In this document: in pieces, positions 45,461-57,295 of the stretch
Position numbering within the stretch: the first letter of the stretch is position 1
How the letters are laid out: the number at the start of each line of letters is the position of its first letter
NCBI GenBank assembly: GCA_034401135.1
Contig: JAWZSP010000001.1
Location: 1,302,001-1,366,000, forward strand
DNA length: 64,000 nucleotides
From: Volutella citrinella
Lineage: Eukaryota; Ascomycota; Sordariomycetes; Hypocreales; Nectriaceae
Direction of reading: 5' to 3'
Translations under genes and position numbers: made by a program
The notes under the pieces: model-generated
What the model was told of the DNA's origin: nothing
Database searches by the model: none
What the model saw: the letters and a program-made list of their open reading frames with translations, nothing else

Positions 45461-46601
45461 CTACAACGTGTTAGCCGTGGACGACAAGACGACTCCCATA
45501 TCAGAAGCAGGGACGCTAAACTCACGAAACTCGGAGCCAGGGGCCTGCCAGACATCCAGAAGGCTCAACCCAGCTTTATAGCACATGAGAAGGACGCGGC
45601 TCTCGTCGTATTTGTGCGAGTCAAACCAGTCGATCTCTTCCCCCTTTTGGATCCTTCGACCAACGTTCCCCATGTCTATCTCTCGCTTCGCACGGAAAAA
45701 GAACCGGTGTCGTGTCGTAGGGACCTCTTCCAGCTCCGCAAGAAACTCCCAATCCTCTTCGCGGAAGCAATCCTGCCCGAGAAGGCGATTGGCATGCTCA
45801 AATCCATTGAGAAAGAAGGCACGATATTCATCGTCACTGGAATGGTACGCCTCCCAGATTTTGGTCCGGTTGTTGGGCAGCACATGACCGTCCATGCCTA
45901 TTAAGAGCAGGTCATCTGGTCGCAGACTGTCCGCCCAACACTTAAGATGCGACAGTGCCTCTGGCCAGGGATCATTGCACAAGACGGAACCTAGGGATAA
46001 GAAGAGGCGTGGTCCCTGGATGTGTTTGAAGTACCTCATTCCGTCGTTGAAGGTGCCCCAAATTCCGGCACAAGTTACCCTTGACTCCGGAGAGCCGTGC
46101 ATTTTGGCCAGATGCTGAATGTTCTGCTGCAACGACATTTTGGATATATCCAAGGCAAGATATGTGGATGTGACTCCGGCTTTCTCAAAAGCAGCTAGCA
46201 GGTGTTCGACCTTGCGGGTATCCCTGTCATTTGGTCAGTTATCGATGGACTATCAGGGTTGGCAGCAGCAGTTGAAGGGTGTTGGGAGGCGGAACTAACC
46301 CGGCCCCCAGATCAATGACCGTGCCACCAGCCTGCACCCGCTTCGCAACATCCAGACCGTGGATGTCGAACAAAGCAATTTCATCATGTGTCTGGTAAAA
46401 CTCGGGAGTGAAGATGATGTTATTCCAAATGGGCAGGCCGACATCATCATATAGCAACTCATCCGGAAGGACTGGTTTCGAGGATGGGTCATATGGTGCA
46501 TTGAGCACTTTGCTCAGCTTCACGCCGACGTCATGGTACAAGGTACTTCCGCCGATATCGAGAATTGAGCCATGACCTGGCAATCCGGGCAACGAACCCA
46601 T
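45461..46601 (-). CDS. SAM-dependent N-methyltransferase (PF10017, EasF/EgtD-like)
   Basis: Two exons on the minus strand, 46601-46300 and 46223-45461, joined across a 76-nt GTTAGT...CAG intron, give 354 aa starting MGSLPGLPGHG. The splice restores the SAM-binding motif VIDLGAGDTRKVEHLL (DLGxG at about 96-102). Other family strings are LALDISKMSLQQN, FLSLGSVLCNDPWPEAL, LLLIGMDGH, FFLNGFEHANRLLG with F and DW downstream, and EIDWFDSHKYDE near the C-terminus. This is the histidine-specific / dimethylallyltryptophan N-methyltransferase fold, whose members methylate amino groups of amino-acid-derived compounds (ergothioneine or ergot pathways, for instance). The substrate here is unknown. It is a stand-alone domain, without the FGE-sulfatase partner of Egt1, so a specialised-metabolism role is more likely than ergothioneine synthesis. 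The neighbour is a transcription regulator. Family assignment is very sure. Confidence 0.88.
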
Positions 46602-46920
46602 TTTGTGTGGCGGATCGAATGATTTTCGGATCGGCGAGGAAGGGCCGCTCGCCGTAGAGTCAACGTTGGTTCGCCACAGCTCCAAAGCGTGGCAATTCGT
46701 GGATGCTGGGTGAAAGGGATGTGAAACCAAGGGTGGACAACAAAAAGTGTGAGAGCCACAAGCGAGCGTTGGCTTTGCGATACGGCTGCGATTCACGATG
46801 GAAGGGTTGTCTGCGGGAGTCGTCAGTGGAGCGAGCTACCTTGGGGACGTGGACAAAGGGGAAGGAGAGTGGGCGCACGATGTTATTAAGAAGAGGGCAA
46901 GGAGAAATTTTGGCTGCTCG

Positions 46921-46950
46921 TGGTGCTGGTGTGCTGGTGTGCTGGTGTGC
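46921..46950 (+). repeat. GTGCTGGT tandem repeat
   Basis: Three to four tandem copies of a GTGCTGGT-type octamer upstream of the methyltransferase gene. Confidence 0.75.
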
Positions 46951-47368
46951 AGTTGACGATGGACTCCACCTGAAATGATTGAGCTTGACCGCTCTGAAAA
47001 GCGATGCAGGAACAAGCAGAAGAATACAACGCCAGCTGACTGCGAATCACGACGAAAGGGAAGCACGCGCCCCGAGATGAGATGATGAAAGACGTGAGAC
47101 TGCGGCCCTAACATGCGTAGCAATTTGAGGCGAATCTTGGCCTCGCCCAGGGCCTGGCCGGAAGTGGTTCGTCCTACATTAGGGCGACGCAGAGAGGGTG
47201 GCATTGCCTTCAACGCGCCCTCCACCAGGGCCTGGGGTCCGCCGGTGGAGCGCAAGGAGCCCTTTGGTGTCCTCACCCTCGCCCTCCACTCCTCCCCCCC
47301 CGGTCCGGACCCCCAGGTTCAAGCCTCGTCCAACTTGCTGCAAGGGTGCTACTTTTCGCAACTAGCAC

Positions 47369-47377
47369 TACTCCGTA
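47369..47377. repeat. TACTCCGTA motif
   Basis: Exact copy within CACTACTCCGTAGAC, intergenic. Confidence 0.5.
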
Positions 47378-48267
47378 GACGGGTCGGGTCTCGAGCGACG
47401 CGGCTAGATGGACCCGCTGTCGGGATCCGCGATGCCACGCAAGGCCAGCATCTAGGCGGAGCTCGACAGTTGGGGTCTCAGACCTCAGAGCTCGAGCGGC
47501 CCCACTAGATCCAAGGACCGTTCCGTGCGATTCCTAGTGCCAACGGTACAGTGGGCGGGCGGCGGGCTTGCTGTCTGCCAGCATTGTGACGCCGAGGAGC
47601 CTCTTTGACGAGGCGACAAGTCATTTCAGCGCTGGGTTGGCGCTCTGTAGGTCCTGGTCATTAGTCCCAATCAGGGCGGTGGCACTACCTGTGAAAAGAG
47701 CACCCCACCCAGATAATCCTGGGAGACAATGCACGTCATGGTTCAAGACGAGTCCCGCCCCAGGCTCGCAAGGGCATGTCGAGCAGTAGCTGGAATAGCG
47801 TGGTATCGGTGCCAAGCCTGATTGGGCACGTCTCGCAGCCAGTGAAGGGCTGATAGTGAGTTGATCTCCAGTGCAGAAACGCCATCGCCCATGTTTGGGG
47901 TGTCGACTGTCCAAAAGTTCGATCTGGATGCTGGCGACCAAGTCGGTTTCCCGGCCGAGGTGTGCGGCGCGGACTCCAGGATGCCACAGAATTCTTCGAC
48001 CCACCGCAAGCGGAACACCTTGACCGCTCGTTGATAGAGCCTCGCTCGTGCTATGTGCTGTTTGTTGGGATCCTCGACGAGGACCGGACCCTCTTTGCAG
48101 GCCAGACCCCATTCTCCCGCTGCGGTTCTTATCCCCGTCGCATTTTGACGGGTTTTCCCATAGTCACGGTGGGGTAGTCATGACGGGGATGTCGGTGCGG
48201 GTGTGGAGGTGGTTGTGGATGAGGATGTGGATAAGTAGCAGGACACGACAAAGACGACAAGTTGTCC

Positions 48268-48342
48268 ACGACGGCAACGACGACGGCAACGACGATAACG
48301 ATGATGATGACGACGATGACGACGAAGATGAGGATGAGGATA
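48268..48342 (+). repeat. Imperfect GAC/GAT/AAC trinucleotide array
   Basis: About 25 triplets of GAC, GAT, AAC and GAG type. In one frame this reads as an Asp/Glu/Asn run, but the surrounding 169-codon frame (48048-48557) shows no other coding features. Confidence 0.75.
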
Positions 48343-48700
48343 CAGACATGACATGGGGACCGGCAGGGGGCGGCGGCTTTCGGGCGGACTGGAGATTGAA
48401 CTGCGGTGGCGCAGCCTTGTTGAGAGGCAATCACAAAACCTACAGACGGACGAACCACGGAATGACATGGGCCAGGGAGAGGGGGCTTGGTGGGGGGGGG
48501 GGAGGGAAGAAGGAGGAAAAGAAGCGGACTGAGTGCACCATACCATCACCCGCTTAGTGGTAGCGTGGTGGAGGCATCAACTGCATACACTCTCTTCGTC
48601 GTGCCAGGTGGTGTGTCTGTGCTCGTGTGAGATTCTGGGCGACCAGGCAAAAAGCATCGTGTGAGTCCTCGCACAGTAGTGGTGTGTGCATGGAGATGCG

Positions 48701-48734
48701 CGTGCGTGCGTGTGTGCGTGTGTGCGTGTGTGCG
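48701..48734 (+). repeat. GTGTGC / GTGC microsatellite
   Basis: Alternating CGTGCGTGCG and TGTGTGCG units over about 34 nt. The alternating purine-pyrimidine pattern is Z-DNA-prone. Confidence 0.8.
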
Positions 48735-51700
48735 ACGGAATAGTGAGAGAGAACAAGACCCTTGCACTGGCGAGTGCATATTATTAGTCCTGTGGGTAGA
48801 AAAGACGGGAAACATGGAATCGCGGCATAGCTTGAGCCGACCTCTGGCCAGCTTTGCATGTGGATGCCTGTCTCGGCCGGGAGTATAAGGAAGGATACGC
48901 GCGACCAAAAGGCTTTCTATAGCACAGACCGCAGAGGTATAATTGCAAGACACATGATGGGAAAAAATTAGTAGTAATCACGGGTGCATGGACACCACCC
49001 ACCTACGAAGGTCGGTCCATTTTCAATGCCATTTGCCATATGGATGGCGCTTACCACTAGTAGTAGTCGTAGTGTAGTGCTGCCACTTTGCAAACGCCGG
49101 GCACTGGTCATTCCATCAGATACGGTGAATACACATACAGGGGCAAGGAGGCAGAAAGGCAAACCCCACAGAAGGCCAAAAAGGCATTGGGAATCAGCGG
49201 AATGACCTGATGTGACAAGGCATGGCAGAGACTTCACCTAACGGCTTGGAGAATAGCCGTCCAGAACTGAGGGAGGATGCGCTAACAACCTAAGAAAGTC
49301 TCCAGGCGTTTCAGCCCTTTCCTCCTCCGTTGTCTGATCCCTCACCGCACAACCCCATCGGGGACCTGGAATAATTACCTACCTATACATAGTACGAATA
49401 CTAAGGTAGTAAAAGGTAGTCTGTGGTTGTGAATCCTTGCTCCACTCACGGCTCCGTGGCTTGGCCCCCTGCGTCTCGTCATTGAAGCAGGCAGACAGCA
49501 GGACCCGCTAGTTGGATCAGTGTCTGCTAAAAACAGAGCGCCTTGGCCAAAGCATGTCTTGACTCCTTGGGGGAGTCGGTCCTCGCAGAGTCTGTGTCCA
49601 GGTACCGGGCATCCGTGCATGCGACCTCGGGATTATGCTTGGGGGTGCGGCGCCACCGAAGAAAACGGTAGACTTTGGGAGGATTCGTTGGACGGCGGGA
49701 CGGGGCCCACCGGCAATTGTTGTGGAGCTCTGTCACAGAAACAATCGATTCGATGCTTGCCCAAGCATTTTCCCACGGTCTGATCTGCTATAGTAGACAG
49801 CGCCTAAGGTACTGGGTCACATTGGTCGTAGTAGCCGAAGCAGGTGAGCATCGGGTAGGAATCGGGATCCCGTCGCCATTCACGCCTGGGCACAGCAGAA
49901 GAAGTGATATGTGGCATCTGCAAAGCCAAGCCCCACCGGGGTGCGTCCGGCCGTGACGTTGGACAGGTCGCAAGGCTACTAAAACAATAAGTGGTCAGAA
50001 CGTACGAAACAGGAAACGTTATGATCAAAAGAAGCTGCACCTTGGTGAGCTTTTGGCCTGTCCGTTTCCCAATGGGAACAAGCGAGGCTCGAGTGATAAC
50101 GTAAGTCCACTGCGCAGAGCCCGCACGAGCCACCGCTCTCAGGTCCCGTGCCCAATACCTCCTCAGCAGGTTAGCAACAGCACCTGCTAAAGTATTGCGC
50201 TACATTCTACGACGTAGAGTCGCACCTTCCTACTTACCTCCAGCACAGTACGACTAATCAATGCTAAGGTAGTGGTTGTAACTCCCCATTCTAGTAGTAG
50301 TAATTATGCAGTAGGAGGAGTTATCATCATCACACGCACTCCTTTATTACTTGAAGGCGACGCCTCAAAGCGCGTCATCCAAGGCGTCCGTCCCTGCACT
50401 TGCCCTTCTGTCCATCTGCCGCTGTATCCATCCACCATCCCTCCTCGTTTAACCACTCGCTCCAGCCGACCATCCCAACACCACGACATCACATGTGTCC
50501 AAATTTTCTCTATCGATTCATCTCTCTCCGACTCTCGCTCGTCCACGGTGATCTGATGCTGTGGAGACAGCCCAGCCAGGAGGCACTCTCCACAATGACA
50601 AGCCATCTCCCGGCTGGGCCGTTACGGGAACCCCGTGGTGAATGGGTGGCCAGGCAGCGTATCCCTGCCATGTCAACGCCGACCCACCCAGCATTCTGCA
50701 ATAATCCATGGACCGGCAGTGAATTCGGCGGATCCCGTGGTGTCCACGCCGGCAGGCAAACAAGTGTCCGTGTCAGTGCACCACCACCTTCTTGCCATGC
50801 AAACTGCTTGTTCGGCCGACCATACTGAGCCGGGGCGGATGGTTGCTTAGACCAATCCTTTGATAGATTCCTTGCCACATTATCATGCAGCAAGTGTAGC
50901 CTGACGGTGAGAGTGGGTGTGTCTCGCTGCCAGCCGAGATACCCTCATTTTCAGCCCCAGATGGACGGCTGGCACCCAGCGCAGGGGAAACAACGGCAAC
51001 GACCCAACAGCTGGCTGATGGACTGCGCAGCCCACGCCACCGCTGTCCCCGTCGTCGCCACGCCGCCGACACATTTGTGCACAGACAACCGAAGGCCTTT
51101 ATGTCTACAATAGCAAATGGAAGCCTGCATGTCCGTGCCACCATGCTGTTGTTGGCGTTGCGCTGTTCCGACGCAATGTCATGCTGCTCATGCTTGATGG
51201 TATGTGAAGGCGGCTTAGGCTCACACACAGTCATCGGGCTGCTTCAGGCCTACCATTCCTACACTCTCGATCGATGTCAAGGGAATTGTCTGCCCGCCAA
51301 GTGTACAGACACAACAATGCAGTCAGGCCCGCGATAACCTGCCAGATTCGCTGATTTGTGCGTATCCGTAGTGCCTGCTCCTCTAGCCCCTGTCGCTCGA
51401 TCGAAAGGTCGTCTGCTTCCCGACAGACTGGTAACCATCCTTCGCCATTCCGTTGTCGGCTTGCTTCCGGTGCCTTCAAGGAGGTTTGCCTGCGCCCCTC
51501 ATTCGACAGTCACACCAAGCCAATGTCGCCTGCCAGTCTTTGGAGTGGCTTACGCAGGACAAGGATTTGGGTTCGGGGGCGTTACCTGACCAGGGGCTCG
51601 ATGCCTGGACTGCTCGAGGGTGCTCATTGTCACAGCCATCGTACCGCAGGACCGAACTCCGGGACATGGCTAGAAGGCCGGGCAACCATGATGACAACGG

Positions 51701-54700
51701 TGCCGTGGCCCCCTGGCGTTGTCCGAGATCAACAGGTCGGTCACCAGCTCTCGGCCCGTAGGCAACAGCGCTGTCTACCCTCCTTCAGCATGTTCGGACC
51801 GTTGCTTAATGGAGCCCGGGGTTAGAGCCTCAAAGTCGATCGTGTCTAGGTACCCTGTCGTCCCCCCTTCACCCCGGAGATCACGAGTCATTCTACAAAT
51901 GAAAGGGCAAAAGTCCACAACACCGATTCCGCCTCATACCAAGCGACTTAGGCGACTGATATGCTCAGGTTATTGGTAACAAACAAGGGCCACATAAGAC
52001 CATTCGTAAATTGAGCCCGGTGTGACTATCATGGCTTTACTTGGCCGTAATAGCCGTTCTCGTGGGGGGGGGGGCTGTCTCCCAGTCTTGGAAGGGTGAC
52101 CTTGACTCCCAGCCGTCCGAGCAAAACGGGCACCGAAAACGATCACAGTGCAGTATCTAGGGCAGTACTCCAAGATACTTTGAGCCAACGGCCCTGACGC
52201 CATCGCTTACTAGTCAGTCGCACAAAGGGGTGTTGTTTGCGCACCCAGACGATCTGTGCCCAGCAGCAAACGCAATGTGCCACCAGACACACCCTCACAC
52301 GGCAGCCGCTTCGGTGGCACTCTTCGTTATCACATGCCCACGTGGAACGAGACGGCTCACACCCATCGCTGGACCTGGCCCATGCTAGACCCTCGATGAT
52401 CTGTACACTGCCTGATCTTGATCCTGTGTCCCTCACGAGGAGGTTGTGCCCGGCCAGCCAGGTCCCAGTGTTTTCAATAGCCGGTGTTCCACGCACCCCG
52501 GACCCACCATTGCTGGCGCTTTCAGTACTGTTGTACCATCGGCGGGGTCTCTTGTGCCTGCAGCTTTCTCATGTACATGGGTGGAGAGGTAGCCAGACAA
52601 GATGCGACGCCCCGAGGTGAGGAAAGAGAGCACAAAGGCCAGGCGAGGTGCGCAGATCCTCGCCAGCACAAGTTATTGGAATCATTAGGATCCTGCAGCT
52701 CCATGCCTTTGTCTCCGTGCGCCTCCAGGTAACCGCAGCGGGTCTTGGTACCAAGCTGCATCATACCCTCTCGCCAAAACAGCTCGCTATCCGATGCTCT
52801 GAGTGGTGAAACAGGCATACCAGCTTGGACGCTAGGGCATGGCCAAGCCCGGGAAAGGTGGACTGACTGGTAGGCTAAGGCCGCAAGGTCGCTGGCCAAG
52901 CCTGGCTTGCCAAAGCCAAAAAGTGTTCTGACAGCTGGGCTGGCGCTAGGCTAGCTTGTGTTTATTAGGCAGCACGTCAGTGGGTGCGGGTGGCACAAGG
53001 GCCCGATCAACCCGTCCAGTCCGTTGAGGCTTGTCCTCACTAGTTGTCCCAGCAGGGCTTCAACTAGATCCGCTCTTCTCATTTCCATTCTTGAACCAGA
53101 CGAGCGGAGATAACTCCTGGAACGCAGGCTTCGGTGACGAAAGTGAACAAGGAGGCTTCACCGCCCAAGTCCAGCTGTGCTGGCGCCGTGCCCCGTCCCC
53201 TCGCGACCAACCTACCCATGGTCCGCAAACGACAGCTGCAAAGTGAAACCTGTTCACAGCTGTCACTGGATCGGCAAAAGGAATTGTCAATGGCCTCAAT
53301 CCACAGTGACAGTTACCGTTGTCCTGCAGCTACAGTTGGCACATGCCCAGGACTGAGAAATGGGTCCCAAACTGTGCGGCTCAACGAAGGAGTGCATTGA
53401 GAGAGTATGGGCCTCAGGGCCAATCCCTTGCGCCGTTCTTACAGCAACACCCCTGTCTCAATTGAGGCGTTATCGACAGCAGAATCACAGCTCAGAGCCA
53501 CAGCTCGACTTACCGGCCCAGGTTAAGAGGCCCCGGCAAAGATCGCCGGGCTGCGGTGATTTGACAAGCGAGAATTTGATTACGCCCACGCCAGTGGCTT
53601 TCCCCGCTTAATGAGGCAAGGCGAAACTCCGAAGACGACGGAAAAAGCAAGCAGCATAGTTGTGGCTGCGGATCAAGCGGTCGCACAGCATGACACGCTC
53701 CGGGGCTTTGATGCATGGTCATGCCTGTGACAGAGTCTTTCGGTCTCGAAGGGGACTCGCAAGAGTTTCTGGGGATGGCAAGCTTGACATGGATGTCTGG
53801 GGTGAGGATTTTCTCGACAATGCGCCCTTGAGAGATACGCACATCAATATTACCTCGGCAGGGGGGTAAATGGGAAAGGATTTTGTAGAGGAGCCGACAC
53901 AGCATGCTGCATTGCATGCCTGCCTGAGAGCATATGTTGACGTGGGCGCATCCACAATGTTTGGTGGCTTATTTGCGTTCTCTTCCCCATGTTCCCCCAC
54001 GCTTCCCTTCCGGCACTCGGCGGCGCAAGCCCAAGAAAATTGGTTCACGGCTGAAAGAAAGCCGCGTGTGCGAGCGCACAGTCCTCGACCTAAGGACGCA
54101 AATACAGCCAAAAGAAGAAGGCGTATCTGAAGCAGCTGACACATTCGTGGCCCAACTCTCCTCGAAGCCCCCCCCCCCGGCCCTCCCCCGTGGATGAGCT
54201 ATCTATCCAAATGCAGCCAGGAGAGGCAGGGAGGGAAGACTGACAAGGCTGAGAGGGCTTGGACGCAGGCGAATAAAAAATGACTCGCCCAACAGGTGGA
54301 TCCATGGTATCTCTTAGCACTCAGCATTCGCCGGAGCCTGTATTATACGCAACCATATCAACGAGGAAACAATGCTCGCGTAGCCCTCGTGACAGAAGTA
54401 TTTCGGCGAAAAAAAAAAGACTGGGGAGCCAAATGTGTTCGAGTTGCACGCGCCTAGGTGGGGAGAGGGGCCCCTGTCGCGGAACAGGGGTCAATTCACA
54501 CCCTGCCCCAGTCGCTCCCTTGGCAAAAAAAAAAAACTAGCCATTTAACCAGGGGCAGTTTATCGACAAGCTCCGAGGACCCGTTTGGTCTAGGAGGAGA
54601 AGCGCAGTGCGAATGTTGAAGTTCGTGGTATGATGAATCTATCCCACCAGGGGTTATCTAAGTTGATTTTCGCCCCAACGCCTACCCAGTCTATATCCAT

Positions 54701-54840
54701 TTGGGTCCGCAGCTCGCATCTGGTATCAACCCTTCTCCGTCGGGTTGCATTTGCGGCCAGGTGACTCCATGCTGGCTTCTCTCGGTTTCACTACAATGTA
54801 CCCAAACCAACGGAGAAGCCTCGCTTCACGAAGCGTCGCC

Positions 54841-55985
54841 TTACTCGTTCCAGAAGCCAGGGAAGAGATACTCGACCCGCTTCATAGCCTCCGGGTCACG
54901 ACCCTCGGGTTTGGTCATGAATTTGACAGCACCGACGCTCGCGCCCTCCCAGTGCTTGGCAAGGACCAGGGAGCTGTGCTCGAGTTGGGCCAGGCGGTCC
55001 AGGACAGCTCCCACCAGTCGCTTGGCGTTCTGGCTGTTGGCCTTCATGTACTTGCCAACCATTTCGACATTGACGTCCTCGAATGAGTGCCAGCAGTCGT
55101 AGTCGGTAGCCATGGCGATGACCTGGTAGGCCATCTCGGCTTCGCGGGCGAGCTTGGCCTCGGGAAGAGTCGACATGTTGATGACGGATCCGCCCCACGA
55201 TCTGTACATGTGCGACTCGGCTCGGGTCGAGAACTGGGGTCCCTCTACACACGCGACATGTCAGTCAGATCATTGTAATCTACCAAAGTACTCACGACCC
55301 TGGGGGTTCAATGCAGCCGCCAGCCGAGCGGATGCATGCATCGACGGGGGGGGAGGGGTTCAAAGAAGGAGGAAGGCGAAGGGTTGCTAATTAGAACATA
55401 CCCATTACGATGACGGTGCCTTTCTCGTGCAGCACGACGCCGTCGCCTTCCATGTGCTCGGCACACGTCTTGACCACCTTGGCCAAGCCGGCATCAAACG
55501 GGTCCGCGAAGCCGACGTGTCCGACAACACCGCCCTCGAAGAAGGTAAAAGGGCGGATACCCTTGGTTCGGTCAATGACTTGATCGGGGACGACAAAGTC
55601 CATGGGCTTGATTTCTTCCTGCAGCGAGCCGACGGCGGAGAAGGCAATTACGCAGCGGACGCCAATGTGACGCAGGGCGGCAATGTTTGCTCGGTTGGGA
55701 ACCTCGTGGGGTGCAAACTGATGGTGGATGCCATGGCGGGCGAGGAAGGCAACATAGACGCCCTTGTGCTCGAGGATCTGGATGGCTGACGCGGGAGCTC
55801 CCCAGGGCGTAATGGGGTTGAGGACGGCAATGGGCTCGAAGCCGTCGAGCTGAGCGAGGCCAGTGCCGCCAATGACGGCGATGTGGACGGGCTCTTCAAT
55901 GGTAGGTCAGCGTCGTGGCGTCGGCGTCAACGGAGTTGGGCGGGGGAGAGGTACTGTCAAAGGTGGTGGGGAGTTCGGTGGCCAT
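54841..55985 (-). CDS. S-methyl-5'-thioadenosine phosphorylase
   Basis: Three exons on the minus strand, 55985-55955 (31 nt), 55893-55402 and 55244-54841, give 308 aa starting MATELPTTFD. Intron 1 (61 nt) has donor GTACCT, branch-like GCTGAC and an unusual AAG acceptor. It is needed to connect the only sensible ATG to the conserved KPVHIAVIGGTGL. Intron 2 is GTATGT...TAG (157 nt). Family motifs include HGIHHQFAPHEVPNRANI (phosphate and base contacts), VGSLQEEIKPMDFVVPDQ and EGPQFSTRAESHMYR, which is completed across intron 2. The chain ends in EYLFPGFWNE. The enzyme cleaves methylthioadenosine with phosphate to adenine and methylthioribose-1-phosphate, the first step of methionine salvage in cytosol and nucleus. 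Family length is 283-360, so this is normal. It is divergent to the ataxin-10 gene, 1.3 kb apart. Function is very sure; exon 1 is likely. Confidence 0.93.
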
Positions 55986-57295
55986 TGTATCTACTACGAC
56001 GGCGTGGCAGACGAGGATAGCGCTCTGGTCGTCGTGGGGGTGCGGTGCGAGGGGATATCTCGTAGAAGCAGCAGTCAGTATTGGGAGGCGGAGTGCTGTT
56101 TTCTTATCGTCGTGGTGTTTTCTGCCCAAAGGATGCCCCTCCGCTGGCTCTGCTGACCCCTCTCTCTCCACTGCTACAACGGACGGATTTACCCCACCGT
56201 GGAGTCCTGGATGGACGTTGCAAGCTTGCTTGCGTGCTTCAGGAGGGGGAGGGGTCCGTGGGCTGTGCGTCCTCCTCCTATTGGCTGGGCCGGCTGCCAG
56301 GGCGGCCAGGACTGCCCGGCCTTGCCCAGGTCGAGCCGACTGATTCCCAAAGAGGCACTCGATGAAAGTCTCGATGAGGGACCATCGTTGACCGAGATGC
56401 GACTCATGCGAGTGGTGATAGATCGCCTCCAGTCCCAATAGCACGGTTCAGATCGATTGCCCGGGAGGATGCCCGGTAGATGGAAAACTACCGACCGCGA
56501 CCCAGCGGCTTGGGACCAGGATGATCTGATTCCGAATTCCGAACCCGCCCTGTCCTGCGTGCCGTCGTTCGCAACTCTAGGGTAGCGTGGCCCGACGCTT
56601 CCTTATCACCACCGAATCCACCCAAGTTGCACCCGCAGAATTGGAACAAGAAGAGGCAGGATACCACGTGCAACTGCTCGTCACCTTCCCCTCCCCCCCT
56701 CAAACGTAAAAAAAAAACAAAAAAAACAAAGATGCGATATTCCGGCATTGGTAGGGAAATTGACGGTGCGCGTTACCTTGTTTCCTTTGCTGTGAGATAA
56801 TTGCCTCAGGGTTATTGCGTTGCTACGTCTTTGGCAAGTTGAGCCGGGTCCTGGCTGGATAGGTTGCCACTGACTGCCCCATGAGTCGCTGACAAACACC
56901 AAACATGCTCAGAAGGCAGCCCACACATTTCAAGAGTAGACGACCCAGAGCAGGCGATTCATCAGGTTCGACCTAAAATTTTATTCATTTCGTATATCGC
57001 CATCGCCACAGCACCCCGACTATCTTAAGATCATTATTCAATTTTTTTCTCTCCTTCCTCACTTTCGTACACGCGGCTACAGCCTGGCAAATAGGGCGCC
57101 TGCCCCTCCAACGAGAGTCCCATCGCTCATCTGCACATCTCAGGCGCCGAGGCTGCTGGCCCAACCCCGCTAAAATTTTCCTGGCCCGCTGAATTTTTGG
57201 CACATCTTGGCTCGGTCGGGTCGGAACGCCTCACGACCTCACCTCACTCACAAAACGTCTCACGACCTCACCTTTGCGCCCACTGCACTCGCGTC
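55986..57295. promoter_or_regulatory. Bidirectional promoter region (MTAP / ataxin-10)
   Basis: 1.3 kb between two divergent starts. It carries a CACGTG E-box (56665-56670), about 680 nt upstream of MTAP. The 390 nt before the ataxin-10 ATG (56907-57295) has no + strand ATG and contains a CTCACGACCTCAC repeat (near 57230-57272), so it is probably the leader. No other gene was seen. Confidence 0.5.

Larger units (their letters stand above)
46602..54840. other. Largest intergenic region, no recognisable genes
   Basis: About 8.2 kb between the start of the methyltransferase gene and the 3' end of the MTAP gene. Its many overlapping short frames (up to about 169 codons) do not match any family. 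It holds a GTGCTGGT repeat (46921-46950), a TACTCCGTA motif (47369-47377), a GAC/GAT/AAC trinucleotide array (48268-48342), a GTGTGC array (48701-48734), and TAGTAG/CTAAGGTAG motifs (49055-49075, 49400-49420, 50262-50300). No tRNA, rRNA or transposon protein was seen. A small multi-exon gene could be missed here. Confidence 0.55.

Noticed and set aside
48048..48557. 169-codon frame with an Asp/Glu run, considered as an acidic protein gene
   Set aside because: The acidic run is a trinucleotide repeat. The rest has no coding character, and no plausible start context or splice sites support it.
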